NCBI GenBank assembly: GCA_002449915.1
Contig: DJXY01000048.1
Location: forward strand, 1-11,589
Direction: 5' to 3'
DNA: 11,589 bases
From: Oribacterium sp. UBA6992
Lineage (GTDB): Bacteria > Bacillota > Clostridia > Lachnospirales > Lachnospiraceae
Shown here piece after piece: positions 1-6,442 of the stretch (positions are counted from its first letter, which is position 1; the number at the start of each line of letters is the position of its first letter). The notes under the pieces were generated by a model. The model was not told the origin of the DNA, did no database searches, and saw only the letters and a list, made by a program, of their open reading frames with translations. Both the position numbers and the translations under genes were made by a program.

Positions 1-1284
1 GCATTTCATGTCCTGTCCGCCGATGTCCAGGATACAGTCTACATCCGGCTCAAAAAACGCAGCGGCATAGTAATGCGCGATGGTTTCCACCTCGCCCTCA
101 TCCAGCTGGAAGGCGGACTTTAACAATGCTTCGCCGTAGCCGGTGGAGCAGCTGTATACAATATGAGCGTCCGAAGGCAGCAGATCACGGATTTCCTTTA
201 TGGATTTTATGGCTGTCGCGATGGGAGATCCGTTATTGTTGGCATAAAATTTATAGAGCAGCTCTCCCTGGTCGGAAACCAGCGCAAGCTTTGTTGTTGT
301 GGATCCGGCATCAATGCCAAGGAAAACATCTCCATGGTAGGATGCGAGGTCTCTGGTTTTTACCTTGGATTTTGCATGACGCTCGCTGAACTCCTGATAC
401 TCGGCTTCATTTTTAAAGAGCGCAGGCATTCGCTTGATTTCCACATCCATCTTGATGCCATGGCGGAGCAGCTCCACGAGATCTGAAATCGCAGTCTCTT
501 TGGCGTCTTCCGGACAGTTAAGCGCTGAACCGATCGCGGCAAAAAGGTGGCTGTTTTCCGGCGCAATGATTTCATCATCATGGAGATTGAGCGTACGGAT
601 AAATGCATTGCGAAGCTCCGGCATAAAATGCAGAGGTCCGCCGAGAAAGGCAACATGTCCCCGGATAGGCTTCCCCTGCGCAAGACCGGAAATCGTCTGA
701 TTTACCACAGCCTGAAAGATCGAGGCAGCAAGGTCCTCTCTCGCGGCACCCTCATTGATCAGCGGCTGAATGTCGGTTTTGGCAAATACACCGCATCTTG
801 CGGCAATCGGATAAATCATCTGGTAATTGGCAGCAAGCTTGTTGAGACCTGCAGCATCCGTATGCAGGAGCGATGCCATCTGATCAATAAAGGAACCGGT
901 ACCTCCTGCACAGATTCCATTCATACGCTGATCAATTCCGCCCTTGAAATAGATGATTTTGGCGTCCTCTCCACCGAGCTCGATCGCAACATCCGTATCC
1001 GGACGGAAATCCTTAAGAGCAGTCGCAACTGCGACAACCTCCTGGCAGAAAAATACATCCATATGTCTGGACAGAGCCAGTCCCCCGGAACCGGTGATGA
1101 CGGATGCGAGATGGATTTCGCCGAGCTTCTCCCGTGCTTCCTCCAGAATATCCGCCAGTGTTTCCTGAATGTTGGCGTGATGTCTACGGTAATCCGAGAA
1201 CAAAAGAGTATTTTCAGTATCAAGAATTGCGATTTTAACAGTGGTAGAACCGATGTCAATTCCTAATCTGTATTGATGTGTCAT
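1..1284 (-). CDS. 2-hydroxyacyl-CoA dehydratase activator (HgdC/BadF-type), tandem ATPase form, 3' end off window
   Basis: The first 428 codons run leftward off the edge. The protein has two ASKHA ATPase domains in series. The first starts with GIDIGSTT (residues 8-15) and has GGEDAKI. Its NGICAGGTGSF holds Cys125 and ARCGVF holds Cys164. This 39-residue spacing matches the two cysteines that bind the shared [4Fe-4S] cluster in Acidaminococcus HgdC. The second domain opens with GIDAGSTTTK (from residue 323) and is cut at DIGGQDMKC. In this family, ATP hydrolysis drives injection of a low-potential electron into a 2-hydroxyacyl-CoA dehydratase or a related double-cubane protein. Tandem forms in Clostridia are usually very long and carry dehydratase-like domains further on, but that part is not visible. 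The start at 1284 is chosen for GGAG at 1297-1300. In-frame ATGs at 1302 and 1308 lack a good ribosome site. Confidence 0.88.
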   Translation of the reverse strand, partial: MTHQYRLGIDIGSTTVKIAILDTENTLLFSDYRRHHANIQETLADILEEAREKLGEIHLASVITGSGGLALSRHMDVFFCQEVVAVATALKDFRPDTDVAIELGGEDAKIIYFKGGIDQRMNGICAGGTGSFIDQMASLLHTDAAGLNKLAANYQMIYPIAARCGVFAKTDIQPLINEGAAREDLAASIFQAVVNQTISGLAQGKPIRGHVAFLGGPLHFMPELRNAFIRTLNLHDDEIIAPENSHLFAAIGSALNCPEDAKETAISDLVELLRHGIKMDVEIKRMPALFKNEAEYQEFSERHAKSKVKTRDLASYHGDVFLGIDAGSTTTKLALVSDQGELLYKFYANNNGSPIATAIKSIKEIRDLLPSDAHIVYSCSTGYGEALLKSAFQLDEGEVETIAHYYAAAFFEPDVDCILDIGGQDMKC

Positions 1285-1316
1285 ATATAAATTACACTCC
1301 ATTTCCATATAAAAAC

Positions 1317-1390
1317 GACATCCTTAAGGCAAAAAAAGATGTCAATAAGGTAATGTAACATAGATGTATGTCCGCTTCAAGACAGACATC
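1317..1390 (-). promoter_or_regulatory. Activase upstream region: four alternating GATGTC/GACATC segments, candidate promoter(s) and attenuator-like leader
   Basis: Read on the minus strand: segment a GATGTCTGTC (1390-1381), b GACATACATC (1372-1363), c GACATCTTT (1343-1335), d AAGGATGTC (1325-1317). Segments a and b form a 10-bp inverted repeat with one mismatch. Segments c and d form a 9-bp hairpin with one G-U pair, followed by GTTTTTA, which resembles a weak intrinsic terminator. Segments a and c can pair instead (GATGTC/GACATC). Two promoters are possible. A TATAAT at 1404-1399 would give a transcript starting near 1392 that includes all four segments, but it has no good -35. TTGAAG (1380-1375), a 17-nt spacer and TACATT (1357-1352) would start near 1345, leaving a and b as DNA sites only. 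The sequence patterns are seen directly; the function is inferred. Confidence 0.4.
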
Positions 1391-1436
1391 ATTAAATAAT
1401 TATAAATTCCATACCTATTTAAAAGCATTTTTTTTC

Positions 1437-1465
1437 TTGAAAAATCCTCGTATAGCAAGTATACT
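1437..1465 (+). promoter_or_regulatory. Sigma-A promoter of the rhomboid-like gene
   Basis: TTGAAA (1437-1442) and TATACT (1460-1465) are separated by exactly 17 nt, each one or two bases from consensus. A T-run lies just upstream of the -35. Transcription would start near 1472, giving a leader of about 105 nt before the TTG start at 1577. This leader can form a small interrupted hairpin (AGTA/TACT with CCTG/CAGG, 1493-1514). Confidence 0.65.
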
Positions 1466-1472
1466 CTTGCTA
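1453..1472. repeat. Perfect inverted repeat around the -10 box, operator-like
   Basis: TAGCAAG (1453-1459) and CTTGCTA (1466-1472) are perfect 7-bp arms. The 6-bp centre, TATACT, is the -10 hexamer of the promoter above. A dimeric repressor bound here would block RNA polymerase. A further AGAGTATAG, similar to the centre, lies just downstream at 1477-1485. No transcription factor gene lies in the window, so the ligand is unknown. Confidence 0.5.
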
Positions 1473-1576
1473 ACTTAGAGTATAGCGCGCGTAGTATGCC
1501 CTGCGGCAGGTACTTAGTGGATTTATCATCACGGCGTACGGTAACGAGCTGTCATGAGAGAGCAGGAGGTTGAAAT

Positions 1577-2215
1577 TTGACTTTTTTTCAGAAGCTTGAG
1601 AGAAAATTCGGCAAATATGCAGTTCCGAATCTTATGAAATATATCTGCGTCATGTATGTGGTTGGTTTCCTGATTCAGGTAGTGAATCCGCTGTTTTACT
1701 ACTATTACCTGGATCTTGATCCGGAAGCGATCCTGCATGGACACATCTGGAGGATTGTTACATTTCTGTTTTATCCGCCCTCCACGAGTCTCATCTGGAT
1801 GCTGATTGCGGTCTTTGTCTACTATAGTCTCGGCACAACGCTGGAACGGGTTTGGGGAGTATTTCAGTATAATTTCTTTTTCTTTTCCGGAGCGCTGATG
1901 CTGGTGCTTGCCAGTCTTTTGATCTACATATTTACTGGATATCCGATGCAGCTTTATCCTATTTATATGAGCTTCAGCATTTTCCTGGCTTACGCCATTA
2001 CATTTCCGGATGCAACCTTTCTGCTTTATTTTCTGATCCCGATTAAAGCAAGCTGGCTTGCGGTATTTGAAGTAGTTCTTTATGTTTTTCAGTTTATTAC
2101 CGGCGGTGTGGCGACCAAGGTGATGATCGGCCTTGCACTTCTTAATGTGGCGCTGTTTTTTTTCTTAACCACCAGAAGACCGAAGCATATTTTTAATATT
2201 AATGATTATCGTTAA
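1577..2215 (+). CDS. Rhomboid-like membrane protein, probably catalytically inactive
   Basis: The 212-residue product is very hydrophobic, with about six membrane segments (roughly 22-45, 59-82, 98-120, 128-156, 160-176, 183-199) and a polar tail. Features shared with the rhomboid/derlin fold are GHIWRI (55-60, like the family's G-x-x-WR), LGTTLERVWG (85-94, like the L1-loop G-x-x-xE-x-x-xG) and a helix ending FPD...LIPIKASW (143-160). The catalytic G-x-S-G is replaced by YMSF (130-133): a serine remains at 132 but both glycines are lost. The last helix has no histidine. A serine protease dyad is therefore absent, and a derlin/iRhom-like client-binding role is possible but unproven. Translation starts at TTG, with AGGAGG at 1564-1569 and a 7-nt spacer. 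It is divergent from the activase. Confidence 0.75.
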   Translation: MTFFQKLERKFGKYAVPNLMKYICVMYVVGFLIQVVNPLFYYYYLDLDPEAILHGHIWRIVTFLFYPPSTSLIWMLIAVFVYYSLGTTLERVWGVFQYNFFFFSGALMLVLASLLIYIFTGYPMQLYPIYMSFSIFLAYAITFPDATFLLYFLIPIKASWLAVFEVVLYVFQFITGGVATKVMIGLALLNVALFFFLTTRRPKHIFNINDYR

Positions 2216-2219
2216 AGGC

Positions 2220-2259
2220 ATGCCGCAGATGGAGCAGGAGGACCTGCCATGTGCGGCAT
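2220..2259 (+). terminator. Long stem-loop between the rhomboid-like gene and pyk; possible terminator or leader structure
   Basis: The outer stem ATGCCGCA/TGCGGCAT is 8 perfect base pairs. It continues through a G-G mismatch into ATG/CAT and then GCAGG/CCTGC, closed by an AGGA loop. Only TTTAG follows, so it lacks the U-tract of a standard intrinsic terminator. It may partly terminate the upstream transcript, stabilise the pyk mRNA 5' side, or mask the minigene described separately. Confidence 0.45.
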
Positions 2260-2272
2260 TTAGCTATAGAAT
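2244..2272 (+). promoter_or_regulatory. pyk: Weak candidate promoter for pyk
   Basis: CTGCCA (2244-2249), a 17-nt spacer and TAGAAT (2267-2272) match the sigma-A consensus at 4/6 and 5/6 positions. Transcription would start near 2279 and leave a leader of about 33 nt. The -35 lies within the stem-loop at 2220-2259. A strongly expressed glycolytic gene should have a promoter, and this is the best candidate I see in the 96-bp gap. Read-through from upstream is the alternative. Confidence 0.3.
2249..2263 (+). CDS. Possible 4-codon minigene (M-C-G-I-stop) in the pyk leader
   Basis: ATG TGC GGC ATT TAG begins 7 nt after a perfect AGGAGG (2236-2241), better than the ribosome site of several real genes here. 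Both the Shine-Dalgarno sequence and the start codon are inside the stem-loop at 2220-2259. It could be translated as a leader peptide, or be chance arising from a purine-rich hairpin loop. Confidence 0.2.
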   Translation: MCGI

Positions 2273-2311
2273 TTATTGAAATGAGTTGAGTCAAAGTAAA
2301 GGAGTTCATTT

Positions 2312-3745
2312 ATGAGAAAGACCAAAATTGTATGTACACTTGGACCAAATGAAAATAATTATGAAATTCTGAGAAAGCTTGCGGAAAAGATGGATGTTGC
2401 CAGATTTAATTTTTCGCATGGTGACCATGAGGAGCATCTGGATCGTCTGGAGCTTCTTAAAAAAGCAAGAAAGGACAGCGGACGTCAGATCGCAGCTCTC
2501 CTGGATACCAAGGGACCGGAGATCCGTACCGGACTTCTGGAGAATCATGAGAAGGTTACACTTGTGACCGGTCAGGACTTTACTCTGACAACAGAGGAAA
2601 TCACAGGTAACAAGGACAAGGTTTACATCAATTATGATGGATTGAACCAGGATGTGTCTGCGGGGAATGTGATTCTGATCGATGATGGTCTGATTGGTCT
2701 TAAGGTTAAGGATGTCCAGGGACCGGAGATCCACTGTACTGTTGTAAATGGCGGTGAGCTTGGCGAGAGGAAGGGCGTAAACGTGCCCAATGTTTCCATT
2801 CGCCTGCCGGGCCTTACGGATAAGGATATCGACGATATCAAGTTCGGTATCCAGCAGGGATTTGATTTTGTTGCGGCATCATTTGTCAGAAATGCGGAGA
2901 CCATCAATCAGATCCGCGCGTTGATTGATGAGGCTGGTTCACATATGCAGATCATTGCCAAGATTGAGTCTCAGGAGGGACTGGATAATCTGGATGAGAT
3001 CATTGCGGCAGCAGACGGTATCATGGTGGCAAGAGGAGATCTGGGTGTTGAAATCGAAGCCAAGAGACTTCCGCAGCTGCAGAAGGAGATGATCTCCAAG
3101 GCAAACTTTGCCGGCAAGATTGTTATTACAGCAACCCAGATGCTGGATTCCATGATCCGTAATCCGCGTCCGACAAGAGCAGAGGTTACGGATGTTGCAA
3201 ATGCAGTATACCTTGGCACAGATGCAGTGATGCTGTCCGGAGAAACTGCCAACGGCAAGTATCCGGTGGAAGCACTTGATATGATGGCGTCTGTTGTGGA
3301 GTACACAGAGCAGTTCCTGAATTATAAGGATATCTACAAGAACCGGATGGTAGATAAGAGCATCTATCAGAACATTGCGAATGCAGTCTGTGCGGCATCT
3401 GTCACAACGGCACATGAGCTTCAGGCAAGAGCCATTGTAGCACCGACAATGAGCGGCACAACAGCACGTCTCATCTCAAAGTATCGTCCGAAATCAGAAA
3501 TCATGGCACTGTCTCCAAATCAGGGCACGGTTCGTCAGATGATGCTGCTCTGGGGTGTAACACCGGTATGGGCTAGAAGAGCGGATACCACCGATGAGCT
3601 GTTTGAGTCCTCCATTGAGGAGCTTAAAAACCGGAATCTGATCCAGGATGGAGATCTCTGCGTCATTACTGCAGGGGTGCTTTCCAGACTGACCAAGCAT
3701 CAGCCGGCAGCAGCTACCAATATCATGAGGATTATGCAGGCGTAA
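2312..3745 (+). CDS. pyk: Pyruvate kinase
   Basis: This cytosolic enzyme catalyses the last ATP-forming step of glycolysis, phosphoenolpyruvate plus ADP to pyruvate plus ATP. The 477-residue length fits the short bacterial form without the extra C-terminal PEP-utilising domain of Bacillus enzymes. The (beta/alpha)8 A domain carries RFNFSHG (31-37), LDTKGPEIRTG (64-74), the catalytic segment IIAKIES (Lys217, Glu219), ARGDLG (240-245) and ITATQMLDSMI. The B domain covers about 72-167 and the C domain about 345-477. Glu70 in KGPEIRTG corresponds to rabbit Glu117, the residue typical of K+-dependent enzymes. AAAGGAG (2298-2304) precedes the ATG by 7 nt. lysA follows 61 nt downstream with no clear terminator between them. 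Confidence 0.97.
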   Translation: MRKTKIVCTLGPNENNYEILRKLAEKMDVARFNFSHGDHEEHLDRLELLKKARKDSGRQIAALLDTKGPEIRTGLLENHEKVTLVTGQDFTLTTEEITGNKDKVYINYDGLNQDVSAGNVILIDDGLIGLKVKDVQGPEIHCTVVNGGELGERKGVNVPNVSIRLPGLTDKDIDDIKFGIQQGFDFVAASFVRNAETINQIRALIDEAGSHMQIIAKIESQEGLDNLDEIIAAADGIMVARGDLGVEIEAKRLPQLQKEMISKANFAGKIVITATQMLDSMIRNPRPTRAEVTDVANAVYLGTDAVMLSGETANGKYPVEALDMMASVVEYTEQFLNYKDIYKNRMVDKSIYQNIANAVCAASVTTAHELQARAIVAPTMSGTTARLISKYRPKSEIMALSPNQGTVRQMMLLWGVTPVWARRADTTDELFESSIEELKNRNLIQDGDLCVITAGVLSRLTKHQPAAATNIMRIMQA

Positions 3746-3806
3746 GCTGGTTTAGTTTGCCAGATGGTCGGGAACTGGAAATGAACGTTTAGAGGAAACA
3801 GATATT

Positions 3807-5072
3807 ATGAAAAAGGCTTTTGTGACAAGGGAACAGGTACAAACCATCAATGAAACATATCCTACTCCTTTTTATCTTTATGATGAGAAAGGAATCCGGG
3901 AAAACGCCAGGAAGGTTTATCAGGCATTTAGCTGGAACAAGGGGTTTAAAGAATATTTTGCCGTGAAGGCCACGCCAAACCCGACCATACTGAAAATTCT
4001 GAAAGAGGAAGGCTGCGGTACGGACTGTTCTTCTATCACAGAGCTTATGATGTCGGATGCCTGCGGCTTCCAGGGGCAGGATATTATGTTCTCCTCTAAT
4101 GATACGCCGGAAGAGGAGTACCGCTTTGCTGCAAAGCTTGGTGCTATCATCAATCTGGATGATTTTTCCAATATCCAGGAGCTTAAGGATACCCTGGGAT
4201 ATTTGCCGGAAACGATGTGTCTCCGGTATAATCCGGGCGGATATTTCCGGATTGCCAATACCATCATGGACAATCCTCAGGATGCTAAGTATGGTATGAC
4301 AACAGCCCAGATCATCGAAGGATACAAGATCCTGAAGGCAAACGGAGTAAAGCATTTTGGTATCCACGCTTTTCTGGCGTCCAATACCGTTACCAATGAC
4401 TATTATCCGACGCTCGCAAAGGAGCTTTTTGAACTGGCAGTAAAGATCAAGGCAGAGACCGGTGTATGCCTTGATTTCATCAATCTTTCCGGCGGCGTTG
4501 GCATCCCATATCGCCCGGAGCAGGAAGCCAACGACATTCTCAAGATCGGGGAAGCGGTACACCGTATGTTTGATCAGGTACTGGTGCCAAATGGACTTGG
4601 AGATATCCGGCTTTTTACGGAAATGGGCAGATTTATGCTGGGGCCGTACGGAGCACTTGTTACCAAGGTCATCCATTTCAAGGAGACCTATAAGCATTAT
4701 GCCGGGGTGGATGCCTGCGCAGTAAATCTCATGCGGCCTGCGATGTATGGTGCATATCACCACATTACGGTGCTTGGCAAGGAAAAGGAAGCCTCTGAGG
4801 AGGTATATGATGTTACAGGATCGCTTTGTGAAAACAACGATAAGTTTGCCATTGATCGTCCGCTGCCAAAGCTTCAAAAGGGAGATTATCTTTTCATCCA
4901 TGATGCCGGTGCGCACGGCTTTGCCATGGGCTATAACTACAATGGTAAGCTCTGGTCCTCTGAGCTTCTGCTGCGGGAGGATGGATCTGTAAAGCTCATC
5001 CGCCGTGCAGAGACACCAAAGGATTATTTTGCGACTCTGGATATTGATGATACTATGAAGAAATATATGTGA
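3807..5072 (+). CDS. lysA: Diaminopimelate decarboxylase
   Basis: PLP-dependent fold-III decarboxylase converting meso-diaminopimelate to L-lysine, the last step of lysine synthesis. At 421 residues it is normal length. Visible sites are the PLP lysine in YFAVKATPNP (Lys54), IHAF (His188), the phosphate-binding SGGVG (228-232), TEMGR (Glu272, Arg275), LMRPAMYGAYH (Arg310, Tyr314) and SLCENND (Cys341, Glu342). The segment GAHGFAMGYNYNGKLW has His370 where the classical family has Tyr (GAYGFSM). His is, as I recall, usual in the clostridial/Bacteroidetes-type subfamily; Trp383 replaces an Arg common there. Carboxynorspermidine decarboxylase is the main alternative, less likely given length and motifs. 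AGAGG at 3791-3795 gives a modest ribosome site. It probably shares the pyk transcript. Confidence 0.88.
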   Translation: MKKAFVTREQVQTINETYPTPFYLYDEKGIRENARKVYQAFSWNKGFKEYFAVKATPNPTILKILKEEGCGTDCSSITELMMSDACGFQGQDIMFSSNDTPEEEYRFAAKLGAIINLDDFSNIQELKDTLGYLPETMCLRYNPGGYFRIANTIMDNPQDAKYGMTTAQIIEGYKILKANGVKHFGIHAFLASNTVTNDYYPTLAKELFELAVKIKAETGVCLDFINLSGGVGIPYRPEQEANDILKIGEAVHRMFDQVLVPNGLGDIRLFTEMGRFMLGPYGALVTKVIHFKETYKHYAGVDACAVNLMRPAMYGAYHHITVLGKEKEASEEVYDVTGSLCENNDKFAIDRPLPKLQKGDYLFIHDAGAHGFAMGYNYNGKLWSSELLLREDGSVKLIRRAETPKDYFATLDIDDTMKKYM

Positions 5073-5078
5073 TATAAT
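5067..5078 (+). promoter_or_regulatory. hisS: Extended -10 promoter for hisS, overlapping the lysA stop codon
   Basis: TGTGA followed by TATAAT (5073-5078) is a perfect TRTGn-TATAAT extended -10 element. The lysA stop TGA (5070-5072) is part of it. There is no good -35 at 17-19 nt, which extended -10 promoters do not need. Transcription would start near 5085, about 30 nt before the hisS ATG. Confidence 0.55.
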
Positions 5079-5114
5079 AATAACTCGTGACTAATTTCAG
5101 ATGAGGTATTTTGT

Positions 5115-6386
5115 ATGGCATTAAAGAAAAAACCGGTAACCGGTATGAAGGATATACTGCCCAGAGAGATGGAGCTTCGCCAGTATGTACTGTCCGAAAT
5201 CCGGAAAACATACCGTGAATTTGGCTTCACGGAAATAGAAACTCCGGTAGTGGAGCATATTGAAAACCTTCTTTCCAAGCAGGGCGGCGATAACGAGAAG
5301 CTGATTTTCAAGGTCCTTAAAAGAGGCGACAAGCTGGAGCAGGCATATGCATCCGGCGATATGGACCAGCTTGCAGACTCCGGACTGCGTTATGATCTGA
5401 CGCTTCCGCTGTCCCGTTTTTACAGTCAGAATCAGGCACAGCTGCCAAATCCGTTTAAGGCATTGCAGATTGGACCTGTGTTCCGCGCAGACCGTCCGCA
5501 AAAGGGCAGGTTCCGCGAATTTGTTCAATGTGATATTGATATCTTTGGCGATGCCGGTAATACATCGGAGATTGAGTTGATTCTTGCGATATCGACGCTT
5601 CTCAACCGCATTGGATTTGGAAAGAAGTATCATTTTAAGATCGTAATCAATGACCGCGAAATCCTGCGAGGAATGCAGGCATATGCCGGTTTCCAGGAGG
5701 CGGATTTTGAGAAGGTCTGCATTAGTCTTGATAAGGCGGATAAGATCGGAAATGCTGGCGTCAAGGAGGAGCTGCTCTCTCTTGGCTATGAGGAAAGCAT
5801 CATCGACCGGTATCAGGAGCTGCTTTCTACGATCGGTACAGAGGCATCCGACATTCGCACGCTGGGAGAGAAGCTTAAGGATGTGCTTTCGGTTAAGGTG
5901 ACAGACAACCTTGCAGAAATTGTTGAAACCGTGTCCCGGATTAATAGTGTGGATGTCAGAGTGGAATTTGATCCGACACTGGTACGCGGGATGGGATACT
6001 ATACCGGACCGATTTTTGAAATCCGTGCAGAGGGCTTTGCAGGCTCTGTCGGTGGTGGAGGCCGCTATGATAAAATGGTCGGCAGATTTACCGGTCAGGA
6101 TACACCGGCGGTTGGCTTTTCCATCGGATTTGAGAGAATCATTACAATCATGATGGATGCCGGCGAGAGCATCCCGGGAGAGATCAGGAAAACTGCATTC
6201 CTGCTTGATAAAAATCTCGATGCGGGAAAAACGGCAGCAGCGCTCAACGAGGCAATGGAGATGCGTCAGAGAGGCGAAATTGTGCTGGTTTCCCGGATGA
6301 ATAAAAATAAGAAATTCCAGAAAGATCAGCTGACAGCAGAGGGGTATACTGCATTTAAGGAGTTCTATCAGGACGACTTGAAGTGA
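5115..6386 (+). CDS. hisS: Histidine--tRNA ligase
   Basis: Class II synthetase that charges tRNA-His in the cytosol. At 423 residues it is normal length. Motifs in order: GMKDILP (10-16, typical HisRS opening), DLTLPLSRF (94-102), motif 2 FRADRPQKGRFREF (123-136), the histidine-specific loop LVRGMGYYTG (289-298, catalytic Arg291), SVGGGGRYD (311-319) and motif 3 GFSIGFERI (334-342). A diverged anticodon-binding domain follows and includes NKNKKFQKDQL. The loop has GMGYY where E. coli-type enzymes have GLDYY, and motif 2 has RADR rather than RxER; both keep the key arginines. The presence of the C-terminal domain and the HisRS loop argue against HisZ. The ribosome site GAGG (5103-5106) is 8 nt from the ATG. 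No T-box precedes it. Confidence 0.94.
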   Translation: MALKKKPVTGMKDILPREMELRQYVLSEIRKTYREFGFTEIETPVVEHIENLLSKQGGDNEKLIFKVLKRGDKLEQAYASGDMDQLADSGLRYDLTLPLSRFYSQNQAQLPNPFKALQIGPVFRADRPQKGRFREFVQCDIDIFGDAGNTSEIELILAISTLLNRIGFGKKYHFKIVINDREILRGMQAYAGFQEADFEKVCISLDKADKIGNAGVKEELLSLGYEESIIDRYQELLSTIGTEASDIRTLGEKLKDVLSVKVTDNLAEIVETVSRINSVDVRVEFDPTLVRGMGYYTGPIFEIRAEGFAGSVGGGGRYDKMVGRFTGQDTPAVGFSIGFERIITIMMDAGESIPGEIRKTAFLLDKNLDAGKTAAALNEAMEMRQRGEIVLVSRMNKNKKFQKDQLTAEGYTAFKEFYQDDLK

Positions 6387-6397
6387 AAGATGCCTTT

Positions 6398-6426
6398 TTG
6401 GCACAGGAAGCGATTTTATCTATAAA
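6398..6426 (+). promoter_or_regulatory. aspS: Candidate sigma-A promoter just upstream of aspS
   Basis: TTGGCA (6398-6403), a 17-nt spacer and TATAAA (6421-6426) are each one base from consensus. The start point would fall near 6433, which would leave the GAAGG ribosome site (6431-6435) at the very 5' end. This makes the promoter either near-leaderless or spurious. It lies in the 56-nt gap after hisS; co-transcription with hisS is also likely. Confidence 0.35.
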
Positions 6427-6442
6427 TAAAGAAGGTAGTAAC

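Noticed and set aside
547..1266. 239-codon plus-strand frame
   Set aside because: It lies opposite the tandem activase, whose minus-strand frame has clear ATPase and cysteine motifs throughout.
1496..1580. Two short upstream frames in the rhomboid-like gene's leader (ATG 1496 to stop 1571-1573; ATG 1554 to stop 1578-1580, overlapping the TTG start)
   Set aside because: Neither has a Shine-Dalgarno sequence; the overlap with the real start is suggestive but unsupported.
3746..3806. Promoter or terminator between pyk and lysA (TTGCCA-17-AATGAA; CTGG/CCAG stem)
   Set aside because: The -10 matches at only three positions and the stem is 4 bp without a T-run.
3789..4916. Long open frame on the minus strand opposite lysA
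   Set aside because: It is rich in Ile, His, Arg and Cys, has no recognisable domain, and covers a gene with clear catalytic motifs; it is a codon-usage shadow.
5121..6404. Long open frame on the minus strand opposite hisS
   Set aside because: Same composition and reason; the plus-strand HisRS motifs are unambiguous.
6383..6442. N-terminal extension of aspS from a GTG overlapping the hisS stop
   Set aside because: The 20 added residues do not resemble AspRS, and the ATG at 6443 has a proper ribosome site.
5073..6442. T-box riboswitch upstream of hisS or aspS
   Set aside because: The gaps are 42 and 56 nt, too short, and contain no T-box consensus or specifier stem.
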